This document shows, one piece after another, positions 16,873 through 27,287 of a DNA stretch of 43,215 nucleotides. Position 1 is the first letter of the stretch, and every line of letters starts with the position of its first letter. Origin of the DNA: Methanobrevibacter sp. UBA412 (GTDB lineage: Archaea > Methanobacteriota > Methanobacteria > Methanobacteriales > Methanobacteriaceae); assembly GCA_002495685.1 (NCBI GenBank), contig DAGJ01000013.1, forward strand, positions 41,901-85,115, given 5' to 3'. The position numbers were made by a program, and so were the translations under genes. The notes beneath the pieces are model-generated. The model was given only the letters and a program-made list of their open reading frames with translations. It did no database searches and was not told the origin of the DNA.

Positions 16873-18039
16873 ATGAGTAGTCAAATGGTTAAAGGAAACA
16901 CTGCAGTTATAGTTGGAGCATTATATGCTGGTTGTGATTGTTATTTTGGTTATCCAATTACCCCTGCAAGTGAAGTACTCCATGAAGCAAGTAAATATTT
17001 CCCAAAAGTTGGACGTACTTTTATACAAGCTGAAAGTGAAGAAGCAAGTATCAATATGATTTATGGAGGAGCATCTGCAGGACATAGAGTTATGACTGCA
17101 TCTTCCGGACCTGGAGTAAGTCTTATGCAAGAAGGATTCACTTATCTTGCTGGAGCAGAATTACCAGCTGTGATTGTTGATGTTATGCGGGCAGGACCAG
17201 GATTAGGTAATATTGGACCTGAACAAGGAGATTATAATCAAGTTGTTAAAGGTGGAGGTCATGGGAATTATAAAAACATTGTTTTAGCACCAAATAGTGT
17301 TCAAGAAATGTGTGATTTAACAATGAAAGCATTTGAATTAGCAGATAAATACCGGAACCCCGTAGTTGTTCTTGCAGATGCAGTATTAGGACAAATGGCA
17401 GAACCATTACAATTCCCAGAAAGAGCTTATCATAAAAAACCTGATAATTCTTGGGCTGTGAGAGGAAACAAAGAAACAAAAGATAATCTTGTTACAAGTA
17501 TTTTCTTAGACTTCGACCAATTAGAAGATTTTAATTATTACATACAAGATAAGTATGCAGACATTGAAAAAAATGAAGTTCAATATGAAGGATACAAATT
17601 AGATGATGCAAAAATAGTACTTGTTTCATATGGAACAAGTAGTCGTGTAGCAAGAACAGCTGTAGATATTGCAAGAAAAAAGGGTGTTAAAGTTGGATTA
17701 TTACGTTTAATAACATTATTCCCTTTCCCTAAAGATAAAATTGCTGAACTTTCCGAAAAAGGATGCGACTTCATTAGTGTTGAAATGAGTAATGGTCAAT
17801 TACGTGAAGATGTTAAAAGTGCAGCATATTGTAAAGATGTGAGTCTTGTGAATCGTATGGGTGGAAATCTTATAGAATTACAAGATATTTTAAATAGAAT
17901 TTATGTTAACGCAGGTATTGATGAAGAATATAAATTACATTCTAAAGAAAGAAAATATTATATCGATTACACTCACGATGAAACATACAAAGATGAATTA
18001 GATAACGATGACATTCTAAGACATAGGGTAATAGATTAA
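16873..18039 (+). CDS. vorB: 2-oxoacid (ketoisovalerate) ferredoxin oxidoreductase alpha subunit VorB
   Basis: This is the pyrimidine-binding half of the thiamine-PP enzyme, acting with VorA. The N-terminal domain holds [16 protein letters not shown] (about 19-34) and [14 protein letters not shown] (about 75-88); a C-terminal transketolase-like domain (about 245-350) follows with [14 protein letters not shown]. At 388 aa it is slightly longer than the ~352 aa of Methanothermobacter VorB. GGTGAAT lies just before the ATG. The enzyme interconverts branched-chain 2-oxoacids with acyl-CoA plus CO2, using ferredoxin; in methanogens the direction is probably biosynthetic. Confidence 0.85.
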   Translation: MSSQMVKGNTAVIVGALYAGCDCYFGYPITPASEVLHEASKYFPKVGRTFIQAESEEASINMIYGGASAGHRVMTASSGPGVSLMQEGFTYLAGAELPAVIVDVMRAGPGLGNIGPEQGDYNQVVKGGGHGNYKNIVLAPNSVQEMCDLTMKAFELADKYRNPVVVLADAVLGQMAEPLQFPERAYHKKPDNSWAVRGNKETKDNLVTSIFLDFDQLEDFNYYIQDKYADIEKNEVQYEGYKLDDAKIVLVSYGTSSRVARTAVDIARKKGVKVGLLRLITLFPFPKDKIAELSEKGCDFISVEMSNGQLREDVKSAAYCKDVSLVNRMGGNLIELQDILNRIYVNAGIDEEYKLHSKERKYYIDYTHDETYKDELDNDDILRHRVID

Positions 18040-18072
18040 AAAAAAAATAATTTAATGGAGTGTGTAAAAAGA

Positions 18073-19569
18073 ATGAAAACTCAAGAGGAATATGAAGATA
18101 TACCAGGTTACCCAGATTACCAAATGAAAGTTATAAAAAAACCTAAAAGTCTTAACGATGAATTCACACATAAAGGAAGCGACATAACAAACACTCATTA
18201 TTGTGCAGGATGTGGACATGGAATACTTCATAAATTAATAGGTGAAGTAATGGATGAACTTGAAATTCAAGATCGCAGTGTGATGATTTCACCTGTAGGA
18301 TGTGCAGTATTCGCTTATTATTATTTTAATTGTGGAAATGTGCAAACAGCACATGGACGAGCTCCAGAAGTAGGAACTGGAATAAGTCGTGCTGAAGAAA
18401 ATAGTATTGTTATGAGTTATCAAGGTGATGGTGACCTAGCTAGTATTGGTTTAAATGAAACAATCCAAGCTGCAAATCGTGGAGAAAAAATTTCAGTATT
18501 TTTCGTAAACAATACTGTTTACGGAATGACTGGTGGACAAATGGCACCAACAACACTTATTGGTGAAAAAACTAAAACCTGTCAAGAAGGAAGAGATGCA
18601 AATTATACAGGTTATCCTATGCATATGTGCGAATTATTAGATAATTTAAAAGCACCTGTATTTATAGAAAGAGTATCACTTGCAACTCCATCTTTAATTA
18701 GAAAAGCAAAAATAGCTATACGTAAAGCATTACTTATTCAAAAAGAAGGAAAAGGATATGCCTTCGTAGAAGTATTATCACCTTGCCCTACTAATTTACG
18801 TCGTGATGCACAAGGAACAGAAGATTTCCTTATAAATGAAATGGCTAAAGAATTCCCAGTAAAAAGATTCCGGGATAATTATCATGATGTTGAACCTATT
18901 GAACGTAGAACTCCAGATTACAGTATTAAAAAATTAGATGAAGTTTTTGAAATTGATCGTTCTAATATGATAACATTAAAAGACGATGAAAACTTTGAAG
19001 ATGTAACTATTAAATGTGCTGGTTTCGGTGGTCAAGGTGTTTTAAGTACTGGTTTGACTTTAGCTCAAGCTGCATGTGCTGAAGGTAATCATGTTAGTTG
19101 GTATCCAAGTTATGGTCCTGAACAAAGAGGAGGAACTAGTAATTGTAGTGTAACTATCAGTCCTCATACTATTGGAACACCTGTTGTTGAGGCTTGTGAT
19201 TATCTTATTGCCTTAAATAAATCTGCTTTAATGAAATTTGCAGTTGATGTTAAAGATGATGGATATATTTTATATGATTCTCGTGCAGGGAATTATACTC
19301 ATGAAGATTTGAATGCTAAAGAAAGTGTTCATTTAATTAGAATTCCTGCAAGAGAAATAGCTACTAAAATTGGTAATCCTAAAGCTATGAATACTGCTAT
19401 TCTTGGAGCCATTATGGAAATTGGTGGTGAAGGAGAATTAATAGCACCTGAAGCTTATGAGAAAGGTATTGAAGAAAGTTTTGCTTCTAAACCTAAATTA
19501 ATTGACATTAATGTTAAAGTTTTACATGCTGGTGCTAAATGGATGAGAGAAAATCCCAGTAGCAAATAA
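18073..19569 (+). CDS. vorA: 2-oxoacid (ketoisovalerate) ferredoxin oxidoreductase VorA, fused beta and gamma domains
   Basis: The N-terminal part is the thiamine-PP-binding beta domain, with [19 protein letters not shown] and the Mg-site loop [11 protein letters not shown]. From about residue 320 a gamma-type domain follows ([11 protein letters not shown]…[12 protein letters not shown]). This beta-gamma fusion of about 500 aa corresponds to Methanothermobacter VorA (about 477 aa) and separates VOR from KOR and POR, where the subunits are separate. The longer frame begins at 18055, but its ATG overlaps GGAG; I prefer the ATG at 18073 while noting the 12-base spacing. Codon choice changes at the domain junction: mostly A/C-ending before, mostly T-ending after. 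Confidence 0.85.
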   Translation: MKTQEEYEDIPGYPDYQMKVIKKPKSLNDEFTHKGSDITNTHYCAGCGHGILHKLIGEVMDELEIQDRSVMISPVGCAVFAYYYFNCGNVQTAHGRAPEVGTGISRAEENSIVMSYQGDGDLASIGLNETIQAANRGEKISVFFVNNTVYGMTGGQMAPTTLIGEKTKTCQEGRDANYTGYPMHMCELLDNLKAPVFIERVSLATPSLIRKAKIAIRKALLIQKEGKGYAFVEVLSPCPTNLRRDAQGTEDFLINEMAKEFPVKRFRDNYHDVEPIERRTPDYSIKKLDEVFEIDRSNMITLKDDENFEDVTIKCAGFGGQGVLSTGLTLAQAACAEGNHVSWYPSYGPEQRGGTSNCSVTISPHTIGTPVVEACDYLIALNKSALMKFAVDVKDDGYILYDSRAGNYTHEDLNAKESVHLIRIPAREIATKIGNPKAMNTAILGAIMEIGGEGELIAPEAYEKGIEESFASKPKLIDINVKVLHAGAKWMRENPSSK

Positions 19570-19599
19570 ATAAAAGGAGAATATATTACTTTTATTTCT

Positions 19600-19633
19600 A
19601 TTTTTTTATATTTTTTTATAATAATTTTTTTTA
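19600..19633 (+). terminator. T-rich terminator after vorA
   Basis: Four runs of five to eight T follow the vorA stop within about 60 bases without a strong hairpin. This fits archaeal termination, which mainly uses T-runs, and would separate the vor operon from gatD. Confidence 0.5.
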
Positions 19634-19656
19634 TATTTTAATTGAGGTATTTTTTT

Positions 19657-20964
19657 ATGACTTATAAAGAATTAAGTGAAAAATTCATTGATGATGCAGG
19701 TATTTCTATTGGAGATACTGTTTTTATTGAAAAAGATGATGTTTCATATGAAGGTATTATTTTAGATAGATCTAATGATGCTCTTGATGAATTTATTGTT
19801 ATTAAATTAGATAGTGGATATAATATTGGAATTAATATTAAGGATGCGAAAATTAAACTAGTTGAAAAAGGGGAAAAACCTAAGATTGGATACGATGATG
19901 TTAAAATTGAACATGACCCTGAGAAGATGGATATTAGTATTATATCTACTGGTGGTACTGTTAGTAGTATAATTGATTATAAAACTGGTGCTGTTCATCC
20001 TGCTTTTACTGCAGGAGATTTACTTCGTGCAAACCCTGAATTATTAGATATTGCTAATTATGATGTGAAAGCTTTATATAATATTCTTAGTGAAAATATG
20101 CGTCCTGAGTATTGGGTGGAAGCTGCTGAATCTATTGCTGATGATATTAATAATGGTTGTGATGGTGTAGTTGTAGCTCATGGTACTGACACTATGCATT
20201 ATACTAGTGCTGCTCTTAGTTTTATGATGGAAACTCCTGTTCCTATTGTAGTTACTGGTGCTCAAAGAAGTAGTGATCGTCCTAGTACTGATGCTTTTAT
20301 TAATTTATTTAATAGTGTAGGTGCTGCAAAATCTGATATTGCTGAAGTCACTGTTTGTATGCATGATAGTTTAAATGATAATACTTGCAGTTTACATAAA
20401 GGTACAAAAGTTCGTAAGATGCATACTAGTCGTAGGGATACATTTAGAAGTATTGATTGTGAACCAATTGCAGAATTACAACATGGAAATATTATAAGTA
20501 CTAATTTACCTTACACTAAACGTAACGAAAAGGAATTAAAACTTAACACTAATTTAGAACCTAAAACTGCACTTATTAAAAGTTTTCCTGGTATAACTAA
20601 TGAATTAATTGATTATCATATTGATAAAGGTTTCAAAGGTTTACTTATTGAAGGTACTGGTTTAGGTCATGTTCCTGAAAATTTAATCCCATCTCTTAAT
20701 CGTGCTTATGATGAAAACATTGCAATTGTTATGACTAGTCAATGTCTTTATGGTAGAGTTAATATGAATGTTTACAGTACTGGTCGTGAACTTATTAATG
20801 CTCACGTTATAAGTGGACAGGATATGACTCCTGAAACTGCTTATGTTAAATTATCATGGGCCCTTGGTCAGAGCGAGAATTTAAATGATGTTGAAAATAT
20901 TATGACTACTAATATTGCAGGTGAATTAAGTCATAGTAGTTCTGTTAAATATTTTTTAAACTAA
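19657..20964 (+). CDS. gatD: Glu-tRNA(Gln) amidotransferase subunit D
   Basis: GatD is the asparaginase-like subunit of the archaeal GatDE enzyme, which turns Glu-tRNA(Gln) into Gln-tRNA(Gln). It releases ammonia from glutamine or asparagine for GatE. An N-terminal beta-barrel extension (about 1-75) precedes the asparaginase core with ISTGGTVSS (first catalytic Thr), [15 protein letters not shown] (second Thr, Asp) and [13 protein letters not shown]. The longest frame starts at TTG 19642, but GAGGT lies inside it and the ATG at 19657 gives 435 aa, the length I recall for Methanothermobacter GatD. gatE follows after 28 bases. Confidence 0.95.
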   Translation: MTYKELSEKFIDDAGISIGDTVFIEKDDVSYEGIILDRSNDALDEFIVIKLDSGYNIGINIKDAKIKLVEKGEKPKIGYDDVKIEHDPEKMDISIISTGGTVSSIIDYKTGAVHPAFTAGDLLRANPELLDIANYDVKALYNILSENMRPEYWVEAAESIADDINNGCDGVVVAHGTDTMHYTSAALSFMMETPVPIVVTGAQRSSDRPSTDAFINLFNSVGAAKSDIAEVTVCMHDSLNDNTCSLHKGTKVRKMHTSRRDTFRSIDCEPIAELQHGNIISTNLPYTKRNEKELKLNTNLEPKTALIKSFPGITNELIDYHIDKGFKGLLIEGTGLGHVPENLIPSLNRAYDENIAIVMTSQCLYGRVNMNVYSTGRELINAHVISGQDMTPETAYVKLSWALGQSENLNDVENIMTTNIAGELSHSSSVKYFLN

Positions 20965-20992
20965 AAAAAAATAATGATTTAGGTGATTATTT

Positions 20993-22864
20993 ATGAGTAG
21001 AGATTGGAAAAAATTAGGTCTTAAAATGGGATTAGAAGTTCATCAACAATTAGATACTGAAAGTAAACTTTTTTGCCCATGCCCAACAGAATTACGTGAT
21101 GATAATTATGATGCAGAAATTAAAAGAATATTAAGACCAACTCAAAGTGAATTAGGACAAATTGATAGAGCAGCATATCAAGAATCAATGCAAAAACAAA
21201 GATTCAATTATGAATCATATAACACTCATACTTGTCTTGTGGAAACTGATGATGAACCTCCACATGATTTAAATAAAGAAGCATTAGATATTTCATTAAC
21301 TATAGCTTCACTTTTAAACATGAAAGTTGTAGATGAATTTCATACTATGAGAAAACAAGTAATTGATGGAAGTAATACTAGTGGATTTCAAAGAACAGGA
21401 TTACTTGCAACTGATGGATATCTTGACACTCCTTATGGTGAAGTTAAAATAGAAACTTTAGGTTTAGAAGAAGATGCTGCTAGAAGAGTTGACAGTGAAG
21501 GACCATATACTGAATTCCGTCTTGATAGGTTAGGAATTCCACTTGCAGAAATTACAACAGATCCTAGTGTTCATAATCCTGATGCAATGCAACATGTAGC
21601 TTATATGATCGGACAAGTTCTAAGAAGTACTAAAGTTAAAAGAGGACTTGGAACAATCAGACAGGATGTAAATATTAGTATTGCTGAAGGTGCACGTGTA
21701 GAAATTAAAGGTGTTCAAGACTTAGAATTAATGCCTGAAATAGTTGAACGAGAAGTAACACGCCAATTAAAGTTAATTGAAATACGTAATCAGTTAAAAG
21801 AAAGAAATGCTAAGGTAATTGATGAAATTTATGACATTGATGAAGTATTTAAGGATACTGGAAGTAAGATTTTAAAGAGTGCTAAAAGTATTAAAGCAAT
21901 TATTCTTAAAGGATTTGATGGTCTTATTGGATTAGAAGTTCAACCAGGTAGAAGATTTGGAACTGAATTATCAGGTTATGCTAAAAAACGTGGTGTTCAT
22001 GGATTATTCCATACTGATGAATTACCTGCTTATGGTATAAGTCAAGAAGAAGTGGATAAACTTAAAAGATACTTAAAAGTTGAACCTGAAGATGCGATTA
22101 TTATTGTTGCCGAAAAACCTGAAGTAGCAACTAGTGCTCTAAAAGAAGTTATACGTAGAAGTAAAATGGCATTTGATGGTGTTGTTGAAGAAACACGTAA
22201 ATGTTTAGAAGATGGAAACACTGAATATATGAGACCTCTTGCAACAGCTAATCGGATGTATTTAGAAACTGATATTCCATTATTCCAAATTAGTAAAGAA
22301 CACATAAATAAAATTGCTAATAACTTACCTGAATTACCAGATGAGAAAAAGGTTAGAATCATTAAAGAATATAGTTTAAGTGAAGATTTAGCTAATCAAT
22401 TAGTACGTACTCAAGAAGCTGATATGTTTGAAGAAATCTTAAAACAAGTGAAAGTTGAAAGTACTCCTGTAGCTAGTGTTCTTGCATATGATTTAAAAGA
22501 GTTACGTAGGGATAATCATAATATTAACAATATTACTTTTGATAAACTCGTTGACATGTTTAAATTATTAAAAGATAATAAAATTAGTAAAGATGCATTA
22601 AATAAACTTTTAATTAGTATTAGTGATAATCCAAGTAAAAATGTTGAAAAATTAGCTGAAGAGAATAACTTAACTTTATTAAGTGAAGATGATGTTCAAA
22701 AAATTATAGAAAATATTGTATCTGAAAATGAAACTATGATTAGTGAACGTCAAATGGGTGCTATGGGTCCTTTAATGGGTATGAGTATGAAACAGTTAAA
22801 GGGTAAAGCTGATGGAAGTATTGTGAATAAAATTGTCCGAGAAGAAATACAAAAAAGATTATAA
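20993..22864 (+). CDS. gatE: Glu-tRNA(Gln) amidotransferase subunit E
   Basis: GatE is the kinase and amidotransferase subunit of the GatDE complex. It phosphorylates the glutamate on tRNA(Gln) and then amidates it. It starts with the GatB/E signature ([20 protein letters not shown]…), followed by the cradle domain, a GAD-type insertion (about 280-405, with [19 protein letters not shown]) and the C-terminal tRNA-binding helical tail (…[13 protein letters not shown]). At 623 aa it has the usual length. AGGTGATT precedes the ATG. It is cotranscribed with gatD and perhaps with trxB. Confidence 0.96.
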   Translation: MSRDWKKLGLKMGLEVHQQLDTESKLFCPCPTELRDDNYDAEIKRILRPTQSELGQIDRAAYQESMQKQRFNYESYNTHTCLVETDDEPPHDLNKEALDISLTIASLLNMKVVDEFHTMRKQVIDGSNTSGFQRTGLLATDGYLDTPYGEVKIETLGLEEDAARRVDSEGPYTEFRLDRLGIPLAEITTDPSVHNPDAMQHVAYMIGQVLRSTKVKRGLGTIRQDVNISIAEGARVEIKGVQDLELMPEIVEREVTRQLKLIEIRNQLKERNAKVIDEIYDIDEVFKDTGSKILKSAKSIKAIILKGFDGLIGLEVQPGRRFGTELSGYAKKRGVHGLFHTDELPAYGISQEEVDKLKRYLKVEPEDAIIIVAEKPEVATSALKEVIRRSKMAFDGVVEETRKCLEDGNTEYMRPLATANRMYLETDIPLFQISKEHINKIANNLPELPDEKKVRIIKEYSLSEDLANQLVRTQEADMFEEILKQVKVESTPVASVLAYDLKELRRDNHNINNITFDKLVDMFKLLKDNKISKDALNKLLISISDNPSKNVEKLAEENNLTLLSEDDVQKIIENIVSENETMISERQMGAMGPLMGMSMKQLKGKADGSIVNKIVREEIQKRL

Positions 22865-22893
22865 AATTATATTATTAAGGAGATTTTGTTAGT

Positions 22894-23802
22894 ATGGAAG
22901 AATATGAAATTATCATTATTGGAGCAGGTCCTGCTGGTTTAAGTGCTGGGATTTATGCTGGAAGACAGAATAGTAAAACTTTACTAATAGATAAAGGTTT
23001 AACTGGTGGATTAGGATTAGAGGTTCCTGCTATGGAAAATTATCCTGGTTATGAGCATATAAATGGTATGAAACTTATTGAACATACAAAGAATCAATGT
23101 GAACAATATTGTCAAATTAATGAAATGGAAAATATTGAAAGTATTAGTAAAGAAGAAGATGGAAGTTTCATTATTAATACTGATAAAGATTCTTACCATA
23201 CACAAAATATTATTTTAGCTACTGGAAGTAAACATCGCCAATTAAATGTTCCAGGTGAAGAGGAATTTAAAGGTAGAGGTGTTTCTTATTGTGCTACTTG
23301 TGATGGAATGTTTTTTAAAAATCGTAAAGTTCTTGTTATAGGTGGAGGTAATAGTGCAGCTCAAGAGAGTATATTTTTAACTAATCTTGGATGTGATGTT
23401 CAGATAGTGCATCGGCGGGATGAATTAAGAGCTGAAAAATATTTAACAGATGTTTTAGATAAAAAAGGAATTAATGTAATCTGGAATGCAGTTGTTAAAG
23501 AAATTAAAGGCAGTCAAACTGTAGAAAGTGTGATTCTTGAAAAAACTGATGGTAGTATAATTGATGTTGAAACTGATGCATTATTTGTTGCTATTGGAGA
23601 TCTTCCTCAAAATGAGTTAGCTATTAGTTTAGGTGTTAAATTAGATGATGCTGGTTATATTATAACAGATAAACAACAAAAAACTAATGTGGATCATATT
23701 TATGCTGCTGGTGATATTACTGGTGGTATTAAACAATGGGTTGTTGCTTGTGGTGAAGGTGCAGTTGCTAGTAGTATTGCCTTTAATGAAAGAGATTTAT
23801 AA
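22894..23802 (+). CDS. trxB: thioredoxin reductase (NAD(P)H or F420H2 dependent)
   Basis: This is an FAD disulfide reductase that keeps thioredoxin reduced. GAGPAGLSAGIYAGR at the N-terminus binds FAD, the redox pair CATC is at about residues 132-135, GGGNSAAQES binds the reducing nucleotide, and AAGDIT with the C-terminal helix completes the FAD site. Its 302-aa length is normal. Methanogen TrxB proteins differ in their electron donor (NADPH or F420H2); the basic pair expected after GGGNSA in NADPH enzymes is present as VHRRDELRA, so NADPH is plausible. It follows gatE after 29 bases with the ribosome site AAGGAG. Confidence 0.92.
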   Translation: MEEYEIIIIGAGPAGLSAGIYAGRQNSKTLLIDKGLTGGLGLEVPAMENYPGYEHINGMKLIEHTKNQCEQYCQINEMENIESISKEEDGSFIINTDKDSYHTQNIILATGSKHRQLNVPGEEEFKGRGVSYCATCDGMFFKNRKVLVIGGGNSAAQESIFLTNLGCDVQIVHRRDELRAEKYLTDVLDKKGINVIWNAVVKEIKGSQTVESVILEKTDGSIIDVETDALFVAIGDLPQNELAISLGVKLDDAGYIITDKQQKTNVDHIYAAGDITGGIKQWVVACGEGAVASSIAFNERDL

Positions 23803-23829
23803 AAAAAAGGGTTTGGATGGGAGTTTTAG

Positions 23830-23973
23830 TTAATACTCATCTGTGAAGTATACATAGATAAAATATGCTATTAATAATATAACTATTATTGGTAGTAACC
23901 ACATGAATACTTTAAATATTATTACTGCAATTAAGATTGCAATTATTATTAATATTAATTGTTCTAATTCCAT
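23830..23973 (-). CDS. 47-aa membrane mini-protein
   Basis: Reading the minus strand gives a 47-residue protein starting MELEQLILII and ending VYFTDEY, made almost wholly of hydrophobic residues (two short or one long membrane helix, about 5-42) with acidic ends. There is no ribosome site, but a TATA box (TTTATATA on the minus strand, 23997-24004) lies where transcription would begin almost at the ATG, so a leaderless message is plausible. It fills most of the gap between trxB and guaAA. Function unknown; it could also be chance in AT-rich DNA. Confidence 0.5.
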   Translation of the reverse strand: MELEQLILIIIAILIAVIIFKVFMWLLPIIVILLIAYFIYVYFTDEY

Positions 23974-23996
23974 AAGCTAATTTAACATATTTATAG

Positions 23997-24004
23997 TATA
24001 TAAA
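23997..24004 (-). promoter_or_regulatory. TATA box for the mini-protein at 23830-23973
   Basis: TTTATATA on the minus strand, centred about 27 bases before the ATG, the usual distance from an archaeal TATA box to the transcription start. The RNA would then begin at or next to the start codon. Confidence 0.4.
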
Positions 24005-24071
24005 TTTAATTAAGTATAAAAATTATAAATAATTATTATATTAAAAAATTTTTTTTTTACAGGTTATTTAA

Positions 24072-24638
24072 ATGAAACAAATTATTATTATTAACAATAA
24101 AGGCCAATATAATCATAGAATTCAAAGAAGTTTATCTTATCTCGATATTCCTTCAGAATTAGTTCCAAATTCATTAAGTATTGATGAAATTTTAGAAAAA
24201 GAACCAATGGGTTTAATTATTGGGGGCGGTCCTTCTGCAGAAGGTGCTGGTAATACTGTAGAGTATATTAAGAATATTGATGTTCCTATATTAGGTATTT
24301 GTTTAGGTCATCAATTAATAGCTAAGGCTTTTAATGGTGAAGTTACTAGTAGTGAAACTGAAAGTTATGCTCAAGTTACTATTGATATTCTTAATGATGA
24401 TGATCTTTTTAAAGGTTTAGCTCCAAATATGGATGTTTGGAGTAGTCATAAAGATGAAATTTTGAAATTACCTGAAGATTTTAAAATTATAGCTAATAGT
24501 GATTTGTGTGATATTGAAGCTATTAAACATGAAAATAAAGATATTTATGGTATTCAGTTCCATCCAGAAGTTCACACTACACCATTAGGTGATGAAATTT
24601 TTATGAATTTTTATAAAATTTGTAAGGATAAATTATAA
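24072..24638 (+). CDS. guaAA: GMP synthase, glutamine amidotransferase subunit A
   Basis: This is the glutaminase half of the split archaeal GMP synthase. It frees ammonia from glutamine and passes it to GuaAB. It is a class I glutamine amidotransferase with the nucleophile elbow GICLGHQ (catalytic Cys), and the His-Glu pair in QFHPEVHTT. The 188-aa length is typical of the stand-alone subunit. The partner guaAB is not adjacent: a minus-strand zinc-ribbon gene and a small gene lie between them. The ACAGGTT before the ATG is a weak ribosome site. Confidence 0.95.
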   Translation: MKQIIIINNKGQYNHRIQRSLSYLDIPSELVPNSLSIDEILEKEPMGLIIGGGPSAEGAGNTVEYIKNIDVPILGICLGHQLIAKAFNGEVTSSETESYAQVTIDILNDDDLFKGLAPNMDVWSSHKDEILKLPEDFKIIANSDLCDIEAIKHENKDIYGIQFHPEVHTTPLGDEIFMNFYKICKDKL

Positions 24639-24740
24639 AAACGATTTATTTTTATATTTTATCCATATTAACTATTTTTTTTTAATTTATTTTTTTTAAG
24701 GTAATGAGAAAATTTTAAAAAGAACTTAATTTATTTTTTT

Positions 24741-25025
24741 TTAGTCTTTGTATCCACAGCAGTTTTTCTTGTCGTGGGGGGTATTAGGGTTTGCATGGTC
24801 TGGTGCTGGTTTTCCACAGGTTAATGGTCCTTGTCCTCGTGCAGATCCACAGCATCCTCCTCTCATTTTATTATGATTTAAGATTGCTTCTACATCTAAG
24901 TCTTTTACTTCTTCTATTAATTGAATTTCTTCACTGTGACATTTTGGGCAAACTTTATGTTCTCCGTTTAGGGTTATCCAAGTAAATCCGCAATTTTTAC
25001 ATGTGTATTTTAAATTTTTTTCCAT
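24741..25025 (-). CDS. Cys-rich zinc-ribbon protein, 94 aa
   Basis: The N-terminus is a rubredoxin-like zinc ribbon (C9-x2-C12, C26-x2-C29). A helix (about 32-53) leads to a Gly/Cys-rich tail with paired cysteines (C58-C59, C70, C89-C90), which could bind another metal or form disulfides. It has no membrane segment. I know of no named family. It has its own promoter region, including a 20-bp palindrome at 25093-25112. The Cys content and that operator-like site suggest a redox or metal response, which is inference. Confidence 0.72.
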   Translation of the reverse strand: MEKNLKYTCKNCGFTWITLNGEHKVCPKCHSEEIQLIEEVKDLDVEAILNHNKMRGGCCGSARGQGPLTCGKPAPDHANPNTPHDKKNCCGYKD

Positions 25026-25092
25026 TTTAATGAATCTCCAAATTTTTTTTTATAGTAGATTTTGATTTTTTATTTTTTTTTACTACTAAGTA

Positions 25093-25112
25093 TTATGAAT
25101 ATATATTCATAA
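25093..25112. promoter_or_regulatory. 20-bp perfect palindrome (operator candidate)
   Basis: TTATGAATATATATTCATAA reads the same on both strands. It lies 68-87 bases before the start of the Cys-rich gene (minus strand), and its centre ATATAT could itself serve as a TATA element. A dimeric repressor bound here would block that gene. The guaAB-side gene at 25320 starts about 210 bases away. Confidence 0.6.
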
Positions 25113-25319
25113 CCCTTTATAAAGATATTGGAAAAAATAATCTTAATAAAAAAAAATTACAAGCAAAAAAAGATAATCAAAAAAACTAATACTACTCCTA
25201 AAAAATAAAATTAATAAAATATAATTTAATTTTAAATCTTAGAAAACTATAATTAAAATAAATAATATAAATAAAAACCATATTTATAGATTTATAAAAA
25301 AAATTTTAGGAGATAAAAA

Positions 25320-25580
25320 ATGATAGATAATTCTGAAGATTTAAAAAATAAAGCATTAGACAATAAAGTTGGAATCCGTAAAGAATACGTTAATATCATA
25401 GTTGGAGATGAAGAACAAAGTTTCAAAATCGCAGGTATCGGACAAAAAGCTGTAAAACTTGAAAAATACATTAAATATGATGATATCATGGAAGCTGTTG
25501 AAAGTGGACATGAAGACGGATTAGAAGCAATAATTAAAAAAATCATTGAAGATTATGAACCACCAGCTGAAGAAGAATAA
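25320..25580 (+). CDS. small acidic protein upstream of guaAB, 86 aa
   Basis: I do not recognise this protein. It is acidic and soluble, with KEYVNIIVGDEEQSFKIAGIGQKAVKLEKY in the middle (quoted around the GDEEQ turn as two strands) and a Pro-Glu-rich tail. It has a strong ribosome site (AGGAGAT) and ends 18 bases before guaAB, so the two are almost surely cotranscribed. That link suggests a role in purine synthesis or its regulation, but it could simply share a promoter. Confidence 0.65.
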   Translation: MIDNSEDLKNKALDNKVGIRKEYVNIIVGDEEQSFKIAGIGQKAVKLEKYIKYDDIMEAVESGHEDGLEAIIKKIIEDYEPPAEEE

Positions 25581-25598
25581 AAAATTCAGGTTAAAATC

Positions 25599-26525
<927 letters not shown>

Positions 26526-26540
26526 AAATTTAATTAGAAT

Positions 26541-27254
26541 ATGTCAAATGAAGAAACAAAAAAATGTGAATATTGTGGGAGAGAAATACCCATAAAAGCC
26601 CAAAAATGTAGATACTGTTATAATTGGGTTAGTGATGAAGCTATATCAAGAAACCATATTCCAAATAGTTACAACACTAAAGAAAACATCCATCCCATAA
26701 ATCACATTAATAATGAAAATTTTATGTATAAAAATAGGGAAAATTTCTTAAATTCTAATAAACAAGAGTTTAAGGAAAAAGGTCATATTACGTACAATCA
26801 TGCTTTTCCTATTAGACGTTTATTCCTTTTAATGATTACTACATTTGGATTATATTCTATTTATTGGTTTTATAATAATAGTAAAATCTTAAAAGAAAAT
26901 TATGGTAAAAATATTAGTGTAGGTGTACGTACCTTTATTTTTACTTTTATTCCTATTGGTAATTGGATAGTATTTTACTATTTACTTAATGATTGGGAAG
27001 ATTTAATAGAATCTAGAGGAATTGAATCATTTTCTTCACCTGCTAATTTGTTAATTTATATTTGTATACCCTTTTTAGGTTTATGGAGTATTATTAACAT
27101 TCAAGAATCTATGAATGATTTTTGGAGAATAGAAGATTTAAATCTTAGAACAAAAAGAAGTTTTACAAACACTGAAATAATTGTTATGATAATTTTTAGT
27201 ATAATTTGGATTTTACTAATCTTTTTTATCTTAACACTAATAGTATTCATTTAA
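26541..27254 (+). CDS. zinc-ribbon DUF4234 membrane protein
   Basis: A zinc ribbon (C9-x2-C12, C23-x2-C26) is followed by a polar linker (about 35-90) and a DUF4234-type domain (about 93-195) with TTFGLYSIYWFYNNSKIL and several membrane helices, then a final helix (about 212-236). DUF4234 proteins are widespread membrane proteins of unknown function. It follows guaAB closely in the same direction and may be cotranscribed with it. Third ribbon-plus-membrane protein of the window. Confidence 0.8.
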   Translation: MSNEETKKCEYCGREIPIKAQKCRYCYNWVSDEAISRNHIPNSYNTKENIHPINHINNENFMYKNRENFLNSNKQEFKEKGHITYNHAFPIRRLFLLMITTFGLYSIYWFYNNSKILKENYGKNISVGVRTFIFTFIPIGNWIVFYYLLNDWEDLIESRGIESFSSPANLLIYICIPFLGLWSIINIQESMNDFWRIEDLNLRTKRSFTNTEIIVMIIFSIIWILLIFFILTLIVFI

Positions 27255-27287
27255 AAAAAAAAATTTATTTTATTTAATTTGATTTTT

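Noticed and set aside
16618..19569. Assignment as 2-oxoglutarate (KOR) or indolepyruvate (IOR) oxidoreductase
   Set aside because: KOR has separate beta and gamma subunits and IOR has a different subunit build. Three genes in the order ferredoxin, alpha, fused beta-gamma fit VOR best, though substrate use may be broad.
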